DNA of 64,000 nt, taken from contig NZ_CP007481.1 in assembly GCF_000632985.1 (NCBI RefSeq), forward strand, positions 620,001-684,000, given 5' to 3'. This DNA comes from Neorickettsia helminthoeca str. Oregon (GTDB lineage: Bacteria; Pseudomonadota; Alphaproteobacteria; Rickettsiales; Anaplasmataceae). The notes beneath the pieces were generated by a model that was not told the origin of the DNA, made no database searches, and worked only from the letters and a program-made list of their open reading frames with translations. A program made the position numbers and the translations under genes. Within the stretch, counting starts at the first letter, position 1. The number at the start of each line of letters is the position of its first letter. Shown one piece after another: positions 7,937 to 17,187 of the stretch.

Positions 7937-8380
7937 TTAGCAAGACCGGGATCTGGGATTCAAAATGGTAAGCACCCGCTCATCATCGACCTCAGTGCTA
8001 CCGATGGTAAGCTGGCAGACGCCCCTTAGATCTACCGAAAATCCAGATTGCATTATTTCAGGCCATTCGATTATACAGAATGACTGTTGTAGTATTTCTT
8101 GTAAACCAATCTCATATAGTTCAGAGGGAGATTTGATCCTGTAGAGATCCAAGTGGGCTATTGTATTACTAATCGACTTATAGACATTGACAATACCATA
8201 AGTCGGACTCTGAACAATCAATGATGGATCACCGAGCATTAATCTGATCACCTCGCCAGAAAGACGTGTCTTACCTGAGCCTAAGTCACCATATAAGAAA
8301 ATTATTCGCCTTTCCCCTAATATAGAAACAATCATTTTTGCAACCTCATTGATCTCAGTGAGGTTATATTTTATTTCCAT
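7937..8380 (-). CDS. tsaE: tRNA threonylcarbamoyladenosine biosynthesis ATPase TsaE
   Basis: TsaE is the ATPase that, with TsaD and TsaB, transfers the threonylcarbamoyl group to A37 of ANN-decoding tRNAs. Seen: Walker A YGDLGSGKTRLSGEVIR, SPTYGIVNVY, HLDLYRIKSPSELYEIG and the family IEWPE. 147 residues, normal length. It is convergent with ccmA, two bases apart, and divergent from rnhB across 117 bases. MnmE and MnmG in the same window also modify tRNA anticodon loops. Confidence 0.93.
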   Translation of the reverse strand: MEIKYNLTEINEVAKMIVSILGERRIIFLYGDLGSGKTRLSGEVIRLMLGDPSLIVQSPTYGIVNVYKSISNTIAHLDLYRIKSPSELYEIGLQEILQQSFCIIEWPEIMQSGFSVDLRGVCQLTIGSTEVDDERVLTILNPRSRSC

Positions 8381-8497
8381 TATTTTGCACGAAGCTGTGT
8401 ATTATAGTATCACTTTAAAGCAAGACTCAGCATTTAAAAATTGGATCCCAGATTTATGGAGCCATTCTCAGATGTTCTCCCATTGTAGAGCCATCCA

Positions 8498-9073
8498 ATG
8501 AACATGCAGAAAAGCATAGTAGCAGGCGTGGATGAGGCAGGGAGAGGAAGTATCGCTGGGCCGGTCGTAGCAGGCGCTGTGATACTTAAAGAGACGCTGA
8601 CGATTCCTGGAGATTCAAAAAGTCTTTCGAGTACTGCAAGATCACTGTGGTATTCAAGAATCGCCTCGGCTGCACATTGGGGCATCGGAGTTGCAACCGT
8701 CAGAGAAATAGAAAATATGAACATTCTGGAGGCAACACTCCTCGCAATGGAAAGGGCACTAAATAATTTGCAAATCACACCAGATGTAGTCCTCATAGAC
8801 GGCCAGCAAGTCATACACAATGTTGGGAAGTATAAAAAGGTCATAAGCATAATTAAGGGAGACACAATACATGAAGAAATAAAAGCAGCCTCAATCGTGG
8901 CGAAGGTCGCCAGGGACGTATTCATGGAGGAATTAGATCTACTATATCCACAATATCTCTGGAAAATTAACAAGGGATATGGCACAAAAAGCCATGTTCA
9001 AGCCATCTTCGATCACGGAGTGAGTCAGTATCATCGAAGGACTTTCGCGCCAGTGAAAAATTCATCCAAGTAA
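8498..9073 (+). CDS. rnhB: ribonuclease HII
   Basis: Cuts RNA in RNA-DNA hybrids and removes single ribonucleotides from DNA. Seen: [20 protein letters not shown] with the first catalytic D-E pair, [27 protein letters not shown] and [17 protein letters not shown]. 191 residues is normal. Canonical proteins have G-P-L-A-G-P; here it is S-I-A-G-P. The ATG at 8498 places the catalytic motif at residues 10-16, as expected. Confidence 0.95.
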   Translation: MNMQKSIVAGVDEAGRGSIAGPVVAGAVILKETLTIPGDSKSLSSTARSLWYSRIASAAHWGIGVATVREIENMNILEATLLAMERALNNLQITPDVVLIDGQQVIHNVGKYKKVISIIKGDTIHEEIKAASIVAKVARDVFMEELDLLYPQYLWKINKGYGTKSHVQAIFDHGVSQYHRRTFAPVKNSSK

Positions 9074-9229
9074 AACAAGATCGCAGATGATTGCTGTATT
9101 ATTAGAATCAAGGATAAAATGGATACTATATACTTCAGGATTGAGATAGTCGATTCTGCATTAGAGAAGTTTAGACTGTAAATTAAGTTGTCTCTTGTAT
9201 TCGAGCACTAATCTGTTGGCAACATACGT

Positions 9230-9709
9230 ATGAAAAAAATTTACGAAATTTTTCGGAAAATAGTTCTTTGCTTCTCGGATGCCATTGCACCCTCAAAGAT
9301 ATCTTCAGCGACAGTTGAGGGGAAAAAAGGATCGTCCTCTAAAATCCTGCAATTGATAAAATATGAAAAAGAGAAAATACCTCTCCCACGGATAACAATA
9401 GACGCATCAGTACATAAAAAGGAAAAAGAAAGTCAAGAAGGAGTAGCGTACGAAGAAAGTGTCTATCAACATTACTATTTGTATCAGTTCATTAATATAG
9501 AGAGGCAGAGCCAAATCAGGAAAAAACGCGAATCCACGCAAAAAAGGTTGGCACAAGTAATGAGTTTCATGCATCTTTTATCAATATCCAACCCAGGATC
9601 GAAAATGCGTTGTGGTCCAGCAATGAACATACGTATATATAATCCAACTATCCAGTCCGTCACATTTAATAAGGATCCTTCTCCATTACAACAGATCACT
9701 GGCAGGTAG
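9230..9709 (+). CDS. hypothetical protein, 159 residues
   Basis: No family recognised. The product begins MKKIYEIFRKIVLCFSDAIA, an amphipathic or weakly hydrophobic start that could be a membrane anchor or poor signal. It continues with a lysine/serine-rich stretch (about 25-70), an aromatic, charged segment (ESVYQHYYLYQFINIERQSQ) and a C-terminus rich in N, P and Q. Codon use resembles neighbours. There is no clear ribosome site before ATG 9230. The flanking gaps (155 and 245 bases) suggest a stand-alone unit. A lineage-specific or secreted protein is possible, but nothing in the sequence proves it. Confidence 0.5.
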   Translation: MKKIYEIFRKIVLCFSDAIAPSKISSATVEGKKGSSSKILQLIKYEKEKIPLPRITIDASVHKKEKESQEGVAYEESVYQHYYLYQFINIERQSQIRKKRESTQKRLAQVMSFMHLLSISNPGSKMRCGPAMNIRIYNPTIQSVTFNKDPSPLQQITGR

Positions 9710-9900
9710 GTAAATTTTGAGACAATCAGGATACTACAGCTACATCTGTTTCGGATGATAGAAGGTCCAGTTCATGAGATGTCGCAATGGTGGTAGATAG
9801 CTCAATCGGTATAGCAACATCAGAGACTACATTTCTGCAGAGTATGCTGAAACTCAGCCCTACACACAACAACGTACCGATCATGCTCGATAACACAAAA

Positions 9901-9930
9901 TTGCAATTACCTCGATTGTAATAATACAAT
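9901..9930 (+). promoter_or_regulatory. candidate promoter for the D,D-carboxypeptidase gene
   Basis: TTGCAA (9901-9906), 18-base spacer, TACAAT (9925-9930), ending 24 bases before the ATG at 9955. The rest of the 245-base gap 9710-9954 shows no convincing forward gene. Confidence 0.4.
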
Positions 9931-9954
9931 ACGTACATCTCCATCGGTGGGTAC

Positions 9955-10809
9955 ATGTTGCTGAGTCTTAAAAATCTACTCTTGATGATTTGTCTCATTA
10001 GCTCTTCTAGTCTTGCTCACTGTACATCAGCGATCGCTATAGACCAGAAAACAGGTGGAGTTCTAGTAAAGGAAAAGGCAGATGAAGTGCTATATCCAGC
10101 GTCACTGACAAAAATGATGACTGCGTATATTGTGTTCGACCATCTTAAAAAGAAGTCGCTAAAATGGAATCAGAAACTTTACGTTTCCGAGAGTGCTGCA
10201 TCCAAGGCCCCTTCAAAGCTGGGATTAAAACCAGGTGAATACGTGAGCCTCAAAGATGCGCTCCTCACAATGGTAATGAAATCAGCAAATGACTCAGCGA
10301 CAGTGCTTGCGGAAAAAATAGGTGGTTCAGAAGAAAACTTTGCAAAAATGATGACAAAAAAAGCCAGATCCTTCGGAATGAGGAATACTCGTTTCAGGAA
10401 CTGCACTGGACTCCACGCTATAGATCATGTTAGTACGGCAAGTGATATGGCAATACTCGCAAGGAGAGTCATCAATGATTTCCCGGAGTACACACACATA
10501 TTTGGATTAAAATCTTTCAAATACAAAGATGAGTGGATCCATAACACAAATAAGCTCCTACATAGTAGTCCGGAGATAGCTGGAATAAAGACAGGATATA
10601 CAAACTATGCAGGATATAACTTGGCTTCCTTGGCCTATAGGAAGGGGAAAAGAGTCATAACAATCGTCATGCATGCCCCTACATCGGATGAAAGATATGA
10701 GAAATCTCAGGAACTCATAGATCGGGCATTTGCAAATATGAGACTGCAAGTTAGTGCTCCGAAATTATCGCATAAATACACCAATCTCAATGCGCATCAA
10801 AGTATTTGA
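9955..10809 (+). CDS. dacF: D-alanyl-D-alanine carboxypeptidase (penicillin-binding protein 5/6 type), short form
   Basis: Trims the terminal D-alanine of peptidoglycan stem peptides in the periplasm. All three penicillin-binding motifs are present: S50-L-T-K53 in YPASLTKMM, S110-A-N112 in MKSANDSA, and K212-T-G214 in GIKTGYTNYAG. A signal peptide spans about residues 1-25 (MLLSLKNLLLMICLISSSSL). At 284 residues it stops soon after the catalytic domain: the C-terminal beta domain and amphipathic membrane anchor of PBP5 (about 400 residues) are absent, as in the DacF/PBP6b-like short proteins of Rickettsiales. It could act as a soluble periplasmic enzyme. GlmM, DapF and PBP2 elsewhere in the window belong to the same pathway. 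Confidence 0.85.
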   Translation: MLLSLKNLLLMICLISSSSLAHCTSAIAIDQKTGGVLVKEKADEVLYPASLTKMMTAYIVFDHLKKKSLKWNQKLYVSESAASKAPSKLGLKPGEYVSLKDALLTMVMKSANDSATVLAEKIGGSEENFAKMMTKKARSFGMRNTRFRNCTGLHAIDHVSTASDMAILARRVINDFPEYTHIFGLKSFKYKDEWIHNTNKLLHSSPEIAGIKTGYTNYAGYNLASLAYRKGKRVITIVMHAPTSDERYEKSQELIDRAFANMRLQVSAPKLSHKYTNLNAHQSI

Positions 10810-10893
10810 GTGATTTTTTGTTTTTCATGTTCAACATGAGGAAAATGGAAGGTGTATTTCTCTTCCGTAAGTGAGGACGCACCGACCATGATA

Positions 10894-10902
10894 TGTTACA
10901 AT
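10894..10902 (+). promoter_or_regulatory. candidate extended -10 promoter for tkt
   Basis: TG (10894-10895), one base, then TACAAT (10897-10902). The -35 position (10874-10879, AGGACG) matches only weakly, as is usual with extended -10 promoters. It lies 28 bases before the tkt ATG. Confidence 0.38.
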
Positions 10903-10929
10903 CCTCTTTTTCGATAGTTATTCAGAGTA

Positions 10930-12912
10930 ATGATGGATAGTGCAAGAATGTCTGCTGCCATACGCATACTAACAATAGATGCAGTAAGTCGTGCGAATTC
11001 TGGACATCCAGGTATGCCTCTGGGCATGGCTGATGTAGCCACTGTACTCTTCACAAAATTTCTGAAATTCAATCCTAGTGATCCAGACTGGCCGGATAGA
11101 GATCGCTTCATCCTGTCTGCGGGACATGGATCAATGTTGCTGTATTCACTTCTATATCTCACTGGCTATCCCGATTACACTTTGGAGGAGATTAAAAATT
11201 TCCGGCAGTTACACTCAAAGACTCCAGGCCACCCCGAGTATGGAGTAGCAAAGGGAATAGAAAATACATCTGGACCACTTGGTCAGGGCCTTGGAATAGG
11301 AATAGGGATGGCACTCGCAGAAGCAATTCTGAGTGCACGTTTCGGGAGAGAGCTAGTCGATCATCACACCTATATCATCGCAGGTGACGGATGCTTGATG
11401 GAAGGAATAAGTCATGAAGCCGCATCTTTCGCAGGACACATGAAGCTCCGGAAAGTAATACTGTTATTTGACGATAATAAAATCTCGATAGATGGCAGTA
11501 CATCATTGTGCACCTCAGACGAGCATATGAGAAGATTCGAAAGCTATGGCTGGCACACACAAGAAATTGATGGCCATGATTTCCTAGCAATAGAGAAGGC
11601 AATAGAAAATGCAAAATTATCCGATAAGCCTTCAATCATTGCAGCTAGAACGATAATAGGAAGATTCATGCCTAAGGAAGGCACAGAAAAGACTCATAGC
11701 GGTGGTCTGTCAGAAACTGAGAGAATCGAATTTAAGAGAATACTAAATTATCCAACAGAGGATTTTCAAATACCAGAAGACGTATTGAATAAATGGAGAA
11801 CACTGCATAGCATCGAGGAATACCAGAACTGGAGGCAATATTTCTCAGGACTTCCTCATGAGGTCGCAGAAGAATTTAATCGCGCACTTAGAGCACAAGA
11901 CTATCACGAGTTAGCTAAATCACTCGATGAGCTTAAACTAAAGAGTTCAGAGATTCCTTCAGAGGCAACAAGGCAATCTTCAGGGAGAATTATCAAGTTC
12001 CTGACAAGCAGAATACCAGAAATGATAGGTGGCTCATGTGATCTTACTGGCTCCAACAACGTTACTCCAGAACCGTTCAGAGCAATCACGAAGGAGAGAT
12101 ATAACGGAAATTACATATACTACGGGGTCAGAGAACACTTCATGGCCGCTTGCATGAACGGCATGGCATTACACAAAGGTGTGATACCTTATGGAGGTAC
12201 TTTTTTCATCTTTTCGGATTATCTGAGGCCAGCTATTAGAATGTCCGCACTGATGGGCATCCAAGTCATATACGTCATGACACATGATTCAATAGGAGTC
12301 GGTGAAGATGGCCCAACACATCAGCCGATAGAACATCTGGATAGTCTAAATTTGATTCCAAACTTATATCTGTTCAGGCCCTGCGATTACATAGAGGTAT
12401 TGGAGTGCTGGCAAAATGCTCTGAAAATCACAAATGCACCATCGATGATAGTCCTATCCAGACAGAAAATAGACTTCATACAACGAGAACCATCTGAGAA
12501 AAACATGTGCGCAAAGGGAGCATATATAATCAGGAAATCCAGTAAATCTGCTAGGATCTCTTTGATAGCAAGTGGATCAGAAGTTGCAATCTGCGCCGAA
12601 GCTCAGAGAATTCTGGAAGAACTAGGATACCCAACTGCACTTATTTCAGTACCTTGTATGGCACTGCTGAAGAAAAATCCAGATCACTACATTTCTGAAA
12701 TCATTGAACCAGGAAGTATTTCTATTGCTGTCGAATCAGGTTCATGTTTGATGATGAAGTCGATGTTTAACATATCAGACGATGCACTCTTCAATATTGA
12801 AGAATTTGGCTTATCTGCGCCATATACCGAACTATATAAACATTTCGCTATGACACCTGATGCGATTGTGGAACGTTGTATTAAAAAACTATCTGGAAAG
12901 ATGCAATACTGA
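10930..12912 (+). CDS. tkt: transketolase
   Basis: Thiamine diphosphate enzyme of the non-oxidative pentose phosphate pathway, moving two-carbon units between sugar phosphates. Seen: DAVSRANSGHPGMPLGMAD, FILSAGHGSMLLYSLLYL, the ThDP site GDGCLMEGISHEAASFAGH with DDNKISIDG, THDSIGVGEDGPTHQP in the pyrimidine-binding domain, and a C-terminal domain ending near MTPDAIVE. The length of 660 residues matches the family (about 660-670). In an organism with little glycolysis it would supply pentoses for nucleotides. ATG 10930 and ATG 10933 are alternative starts. Confidence 0.96.
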   Translation: MMDSARMSAAIRILTIDAVSRANSGHPGMPLGMADVATVLFTKFLKFNPSDPDWPDRDRFILSAGHGSMLLYSLLYLTGYPDYTLEEIKNFRQLHSKTPGHPEYGVAKGIENTSGPLGQGLGIGIGMALAEAILSARFGRELVDHHTYIIAGDGCLMEGISHEAASFAGHMKLRKVILLFDDNKISIDGSTSLCTSDEHMRRFESYGWHTQEIDGHDFLAIEKAIENAKLSDKPSIIAARTIIGRFMPKEGTEKTHSGGLSETERIEFKRILNYPTEDFQIPEDVLNKWRTLHSIEEYQNWRQYFSGLPHEVAEEFNRALRAQDYHELAKSLDELKLKSSEIPSEATRQSSGRIIKFLTSRIPEMIGGSCDLTGSNNVTPEPFRAITKERYNGNYIYYGVREHFMAACMNGMALHKGVIPYGGTFFIFSDYLRPAIRMSALMGIQVIYVMTHDSIGVGEDGPTHQPIEHLDSLNLIPNLYLFRPCDYIEVLECWQNALKITNAPSMIVLSRQKIDFIQREPSEKNMCAKGAYIIRKSSKSARISLIASGSEVAICAEAQRILEELGYPTALISVPCMALLKKNPDHYISEIIEPGSISIAVESGSCLMMKSMFNISDDALFNIEEFGLSAPYTELYKHFAMTPDAIVERCIKKLSGKMQY

Positions 12913-13095
12913 TGCTATATATTTGGGGATCTAAGTCCGTAGCTAAGCGCATGAACGCAATTATACGAGAATCAGTCCGGGGTCAGAAATGAATGCTATT
13001 CTAGCTACATGGAGCACATTCGATTATTTATGATCAGTCACATAAGTATCCCTGTTATGCACTATTTGGAAGTTATACAAGGAGATCATCTATAA

Positions 13096-14469
13096 ATGCA
13101 TGAAACACTTCTAGCCTTGATAGTCATCATACCTATGATGGTTGCACTGTTTCTAGTCTTCTCGAATAACAAAATCTATAAACTCGTTCTGCTGCTCACG
13201 GCGCAGAGCTTCGGAATTATAAGCGCAGTGATACTTCTTTCGCACACAGTCGATGGGACTGCGATATTCAACACGATGGGTGGTTGGGAGGCGGCGTATG
13301 GAATTCAAATTACTGCGGATAAGTATACAGCACTTATGTTACTCCTGATAAACGTAATATCCTTGACTGCGACACTGCACTCTTTTCAGAAGGAAAGAAA
13401 AAACTTTTTTTATAGCATACTAATACTATGTCACACCGGCTTATCAGGAATGATTATATCGAATGATCTCTTCAATATTTACGTATTTCTCGAACTCTCA
13501 TCTTTAGCGACCTATGCTCTGATAGCAACAAAACATACTCATTCATCATACAAAGCCGCCTTCGAATATTTGGTAATAGGGACGATCGCAGCAACCTTCT
13601 ATCTGATCGGAGTCGGTCTCCTATATGCGACTACAGGGAATCTCAACATCACTGCAATTGCAGCTGCTCCAGAGTTACTCTTTTCATCAAGAATAGGACG
13701 GGCCGGGATACTACTAACGATACTTGGGCTAAGTGCAAAGTGCGCTATATTTCCTTTGCATTTCTGGCTTGTACGTTGCTATAGCGCTACGAGCACGACT
13801 GTTGCGACTTTTCTTTCAGGAACGAGCTCCAAGGTTGGACTCTACCTACTTGCAAAGTTCATATATACGATCTTTGGCGAACGCGTTTTCATCTTCCCAG
13901 TAGTTGGACTGGATAAGATTATTCTTATTTCGAGTGCGCTGGCAATCATATTCTGTGGAATACAAGCTATTTTGAGCAAAGAGATCAAACAAGCATTGAG
14001 CTATTCTAGTGTTTCACAGATCGGATATATCATCCTGACACTTTCGCTAGACTCAGTGTATTCCATTCCAATTGCAATGTTACAGATGTTTGCACATGCA
14101 TTTGCAAAATCTGCATTATTTATCCTTTCAGGAGGTGTGCAATCTGAGAAAAATAAGAAACATTCGTTTGTACAGGATTGTTATCTCCTCATTAGCACAC
14201 TGAGCTTAGCTGGAATTCCTATTACAGCAGGATTTCTTGGAAAGGTACAGCTTCTAATGCTAGTGATCCAAACTGGTCATTATGTGACTCTAGCTACACT
14301 AATAATTGGAAGCATTATTGCTCTAATGTATAGTTGGAGAATCTTCACTCTACTGAGGCAGCAATTAGGGGGCAATAGTTCAATCTTTTATCATGCCCCA
14401 CTCTCCGCACTCTCGCTATTGAACATTGTAACTATTTTTGCAGGAACGCACTTTCTAAACCTGTTATAA
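13096..14469 (+). CDS. MrpD/NuoM-like antiporter subunit
   Basis: A 457-residue polytopic protein of the proton-pumping antiporter family (MrpD/MnhD of multisubunit Na+/H+ antiporters and NuoM of complex I). The TM5 glutamate is present in YVFLELSSLATYALIAT and the TM7 lysine in LSGTSSKVGLYLL. The conserved WLPDAH/Y loop is replaced by LHFWLVRCYSATSTTVATF, losing P-D-A. ALSYSSVSQIGYI is normal. A good ribosome site (AAGGAGAT) precedes ATG 13096. No other mrp genes flank it: transketolase is upstream and mnmG convergent. Role in cation/pH homeostasis is inferred; function as a separated subunit is uncertain. Confidence 0.8.
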   Translation: MHETLLALIVIIPMMVALFLVFSNNKIYKLVLLLTAQSFGIISAVILLSHTVDGTAIFNTMGGWEAAYGIQITADKYTALMLLLINVISLTATLHSFQKERKNFFYSILILCHTGLSGMIISNDLFNIYVFLELSSLATYALIATKHTHSSYKAAFEYLVIGTIAATFYLIGVGLLYATTGNLNITAIAAAPELLFSSRIGRAGILLTILGLSAKCAIFPLHFWLVRCYSATSTTVATFLSGTSSKVGLYLLAKFIYTIFGERVFIFPVVGLDKIILISSALAIIFCGIQAILSKEIKQALSYSSVSQIGYIILTLSLDSVYSIPIAMLQMFAHAFAKSALFILSGGVQSEKNKKHSFVQDCYLLISTLSLAGIPITAGFLGKVQLLMLVIQTGHYVTLATLIIGSIIALMYSWRIFTLLRQQLGGNSSIFYHAPLSALSLLNIVTIFAGTHFLNLL

Positions 14470-14546
14470 GCATCTACTCTCTGAACCATCAGTGAAACCT
14501 TTCCATAGCAATAGCTGATGGGAGGGATAGTCTGAGATACTATTCA

Positions 14547-16382
14547 TTATTTTTTATAATGAGCTCTGAGGTGTATAAGAATCGATATAACTGCCGCAGG
14601 TGTGATACCAGGAATTCTTTTAGTTTGAGCAAGCGTTTCAGGTTTAACAGCGGACAATTTTTCCAATACCTCAGATGAGAGTGTTTTGACTTCACTGAAG
14701 TCAAAATGTGAAGGGATTTCTATTTCCTCATCATCCTTCAGTATTTTGATATCCTGGTCTTGTCTGGATAGATAGGGTTCATATTTTGCATCAGTTTCTA
14801 TCATCTGGATGTACTCAGAAGAGATCTCAGATAGTTCAGGCCACACCCTCACTAGATGTTCGAAAGTAATCGAAGGATATGCAATCAAATCCCACGCGCT
14901 TTTCTTAACACCATCCTGAGAAATGGAGATACCAAAATTATTGAGAGTGTACGGTGTAATGATAAGTTGTTTCAGCCTCTCCTTATATTCAGCCAGGATT
15001 TCATACTTTTTCTTGTAGGTAGCATAACGCTCCGCATTAACAAGGCCAGCCCTGTATGCCTTTTCGGTCAAACGAAAATCAGCGTTATCAGATCGTAGGT
15101 TTAACCTATACTCAGCTCTGGAGGTAAATAATCTATATGGCTCATCATTTGTACCAAGAGTGCTCAGATCGTCTATCATCACACCTATATAACCCTCTGC
15201 CCTGTTGATAACCAGTCTAGATCCCGCAGCATTGCTCCCTGCAACTATCCCTTGACCAGCCGCTTCTTCATACCCAGTCGTACCGTTTATCTGTCCAGCC
15301 AGGTATAGATTCTTTATCCGTTTAGTCTCTAGCGTCGACTTTAATTCTCTTGGATCAACATAATCGTACTCTATAGCGTAAGCATATCTTGCTATTTTCG
15401 CATTTTCCAAACCCTCGATACTTCGAATAAAAGCTTCCTGTATTTCTCTAGGTAGAGAATTAGAAATACCATTCGGATAAACTAGATCGGAATCCAGACC
15501 CTCAGGTTCAATAAAGATTTGATGACTACTTTTCTCAGCGAATCTAACAACCTTATCCTCAATTGAGGGGCAATACCGTGGACCCCTAGATGATATACCA
15601 TTTCTAGTTGCGGAAAATTGTAACGAATCCGTTATTATTTTGTGCGTCCTTTGATTTGTATGCGCAATATAACAGGAGATTTGGGGTACAGTGATAGCAG
15701 TACTCATATAGGAGAACGGTACAGGAGGGGTATCACCAACTTGCTCGGTAAGGGCGGAATAATTTACAGAATCCCTATAAATACGTGCCGGAGTACCTGT
15801 CTTCAACCGCGATACTCTGAAAAAGTTTCTGATTGTAGCCCCTAATCCTTGTGAAGCTTTCTCACCAAATCTACCAGACTCGATTCTTTCTTTCCCGATT
15901 TGTATAACACCATTCAAAAAAGTTCCTGTAGCAAGCACGACTGCAGCACATTCAATAGTGCCATTCCTCTCTGTGCAAACGGCAGAAACACAACCATCTT
16001 TTATCATCAGATCAATTACGTGATCTTCAATGATCGTGAGATTCTTAGATTCTTTAAGTAAGGAAAACACAGCCCTCTTATAGAGTTTTCTGTCAGCCTG
16101 CGCACGCGGTCCCCAGACTGCAGCCCCTTTGCTTCTATTGAGCATCCTGGAGTGTATACTGGACATGTCTATAGCAAGACCCATTATTCCCCCCATTGCA
16201 TCTACTTCCCTTACGACGGTACCTTTACCTATCCCACCTATAGCGGGATTGCAGGACATCTCGCCAATATTGTCAGTACTGTTTGTTACAAGGGCTGCTG
16301 TCGCACCCACCCTGGAGGCAGCAGCTGCAGCTTCGACGCCCGCGTGTCCCCCGCCTATGACAACGACATCATAAGATCTCAT
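14547..16382 (-). CDS. mnmG: tRNA uridine-5-carboxymethylaminomethyl modification protein MnmG (GidA)
   Basis: FAD-dependent partner of MnmE that installs the cmnm5 group on wobble U34 of certain tRNAs. Seen: [15 protein letters not shown], the FAD-binding Rossmann start at residue 5; [45 protein letters not shown]; and [19 protein letters not shown]. About 611 residues from ATG 16382, chosen because it places the Rossmann fold four residues in; an upstream in-frame ATG at 16394 adds MECL. mnmE is at 23828. The gene ends 77 bases from the convergent antiporter gene. Confidence 0.96.
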   Translation of the reverse strand: MRSYDVVVIGGGHAGVEAAAAASRVGATAALVTNSTDNIGEMSCNPAIGGIGKGTVVREVDAMGGIMGLAIDMSSIHSRMLNRSKGAAVWGPRAQADRKLYKRAVFSLLKESKNLTIIEDHVIDLMIKDGCVSAVCTERNGTIECAAVVLATGTFLNGVIQIGKERIESGRFGEKASQGLGATIRNFFRVSRLKTGTPARIYRDSVNYSALTEQVGDTPPVPFSYMSTAITVPQISCYIAHTNQRTHKIITDSLQFSATRNGISSRGPRYCPSIEDKVVRFAEKSSHQIFIEPEGLDSDLVYPNGISNSLPREIQEAFIRSIEGLENAKIARYAYAIEYDYVDPRELKSTLETKRIKNLYLAGQINGTTGYEEAAGQGIVAGSNAAGSRLVINRAEGYIGVMIDDLSTLGTNDEPYRLFTSRAEYRLNLRSDNADFRLTEKAYRAGLVNAERYATYKKKYEILAEYKERLKQLIITPYTLNNFGISISQDGVKKSAWDLIAYPSITFEHLVRVWPELSEISSEYIQMIETDAKYEPYLSRQDQDIKILKDDEEIEIPSHFDFSEVKTLSSEVLEKLSAVKPETLAQTKRIPGITPAAVISILIHLRAHYKK

Positions 16383-16454
16383 TAAGCACTCCAAATAAAA
16401 AAAATACCTAGAAACCGAAAACCAACGCGCCAGGGCTATTGAAGATTCCTCTAA

Positions 16455-17063
16455 TTACGCAAAGGGCGCCTTATCCAGAGGACCAATACTCAGAACAAAT
16501 TCCTGCTCCGAAGCAATAGTATCAATCCCCAACACCAAATCCTTGAGAATCTCCTTGATGTAATAAACATGTGACTTAGCATCATCAGATAAACTGATAT
16601 CCTTCAAAGGCGTGGAGACAAGATGATCGAACGCTTTCAGCCGATTGCCATTGATCGGCGCTCTCGAAACTGCTTTGAACTCAATACACGTATCGGTCGC
16701 ACTAACATCGATTTTAGTTGGATCGATAAGCAGTTTATTCAACAGCAGCAACACATGAACCATCAATACAAAGCGTTCCCCTATAAGGAACATAGAATCA
16801 AAATGGAACTGCACTTCCTTACCTTTGTACTCCAGGTACTTGGTGATATCAGAGAGCGCACTTGGGCTGTTGCTTCGAGGAAGAAACAAGTACTGAAGGA
16901 CACGGAGATTAATCAGCATTCGACTATTCACTTCCGCTAGTTCATTAAAATCGAGCAAAGCAGGATCATCTTTGTTCATCTCCACAAGGAAGTTCAAAAG
17001 AGAACTGACGTTTCCAATATCATGAAAAATTTTAGAAGTTAACAAATTTATTACATTTTCCAC
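16455..17063 (-). CDS. candidate histidine phosphotransferase ChpT
   Basis: A 202-residue protein whose start, INLLTSKIFHDIGNVSSLL, fits the ChpT pattern (L-x-x-R-L-x-H-D-h-x-x-P-x-G/A-x-x-N-G) with H14 as the possible phosphorylated histidine. A second helix pair with EVNSRMLINLRVLQYLFLP resembles the family helix that ends R-x-x-F-G. The C-terminal half would be the degenerate ATPase-like domain. ChpT passes phosphate from CckA to CtrA in alphaproteobacterial cell-cycle control, and Anaplasmataceae retain this relay. Identity is low and the usual P-x-G is replaced by N-V-S-S, so the call is tentative. It is transcribed divergently from the unknown gene at 17188. Confidence 0.5.
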   Translation of the reverse strand: MENVINLLTSKIFHDIGNVSSLLNFLVEMNKDDPALLDFNELAEVNSRMLINLRVLQYLFLPRSNSPSALSDITKYLEYKGKEVQFHFDSMFLIGERFVLMVHVLLLLNKLLIDPTKIDVSATDTCIEFKAVSRAPINGNRLKAFDHLVSTPLKDISLSDDAKSHVYYIKEILKDLVLGIDTIASEQEFVLSIGPLDKAPFA

Positions 17064-17093
17064 GCTATAATCTCCCCCGAGGCAGGCATCGGA

Positions 17094-17122
17094 TTGACTA
17101 CTATCTATCTCAAGGTTACCAT
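17094..17122 (+). promoter_or_regulatory. candidate promoter for the acidic protein-lolA unit
   Basis: TTGACT (17094-17099), a 17-base spacer and TACCAT (17117-17122), 65 bases before the GTG at 17188. The -35 matches five of six positions. Confidence 0.4.
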
Positions 17123-17187
17123 GATCATTGGAATTTTGATACAGCGCGTGTCTTTAGAGTTTCGTAGCACTTTTAGGAGGAATTTTC

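Noticed and set aside
8434-8985. A long minus-strand frame of 183 codons opposite rnhB.
   Set aside because: rnhB carries all RNase HII motifs on the other strand, so this frame is a by-product of codon use.
9726-9998. A 90-residue minus-strand frame with one hydrophobic stretch, overlapping the carboxypeptidase start.
   Set aside because: It overlaps the signal peptide of a confident gene, has no good ribosome site, and contains the promoter predicted for the forward gene.
12975-12994. A 20-base near-repeat shared with 29772-29791 (CCGGGGTCAGA followed by AT-AATG).
   Set aside because: An 11-base exact match is expected many times by chance in 64 kb, and the second copy is part of the gyrB stop region.
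16129-16385. Plus-strand frames opposite the start of mnmG.
   Set aside because: They are shadows of the glycine/alanine-rich FAD-binding region of mnmG.
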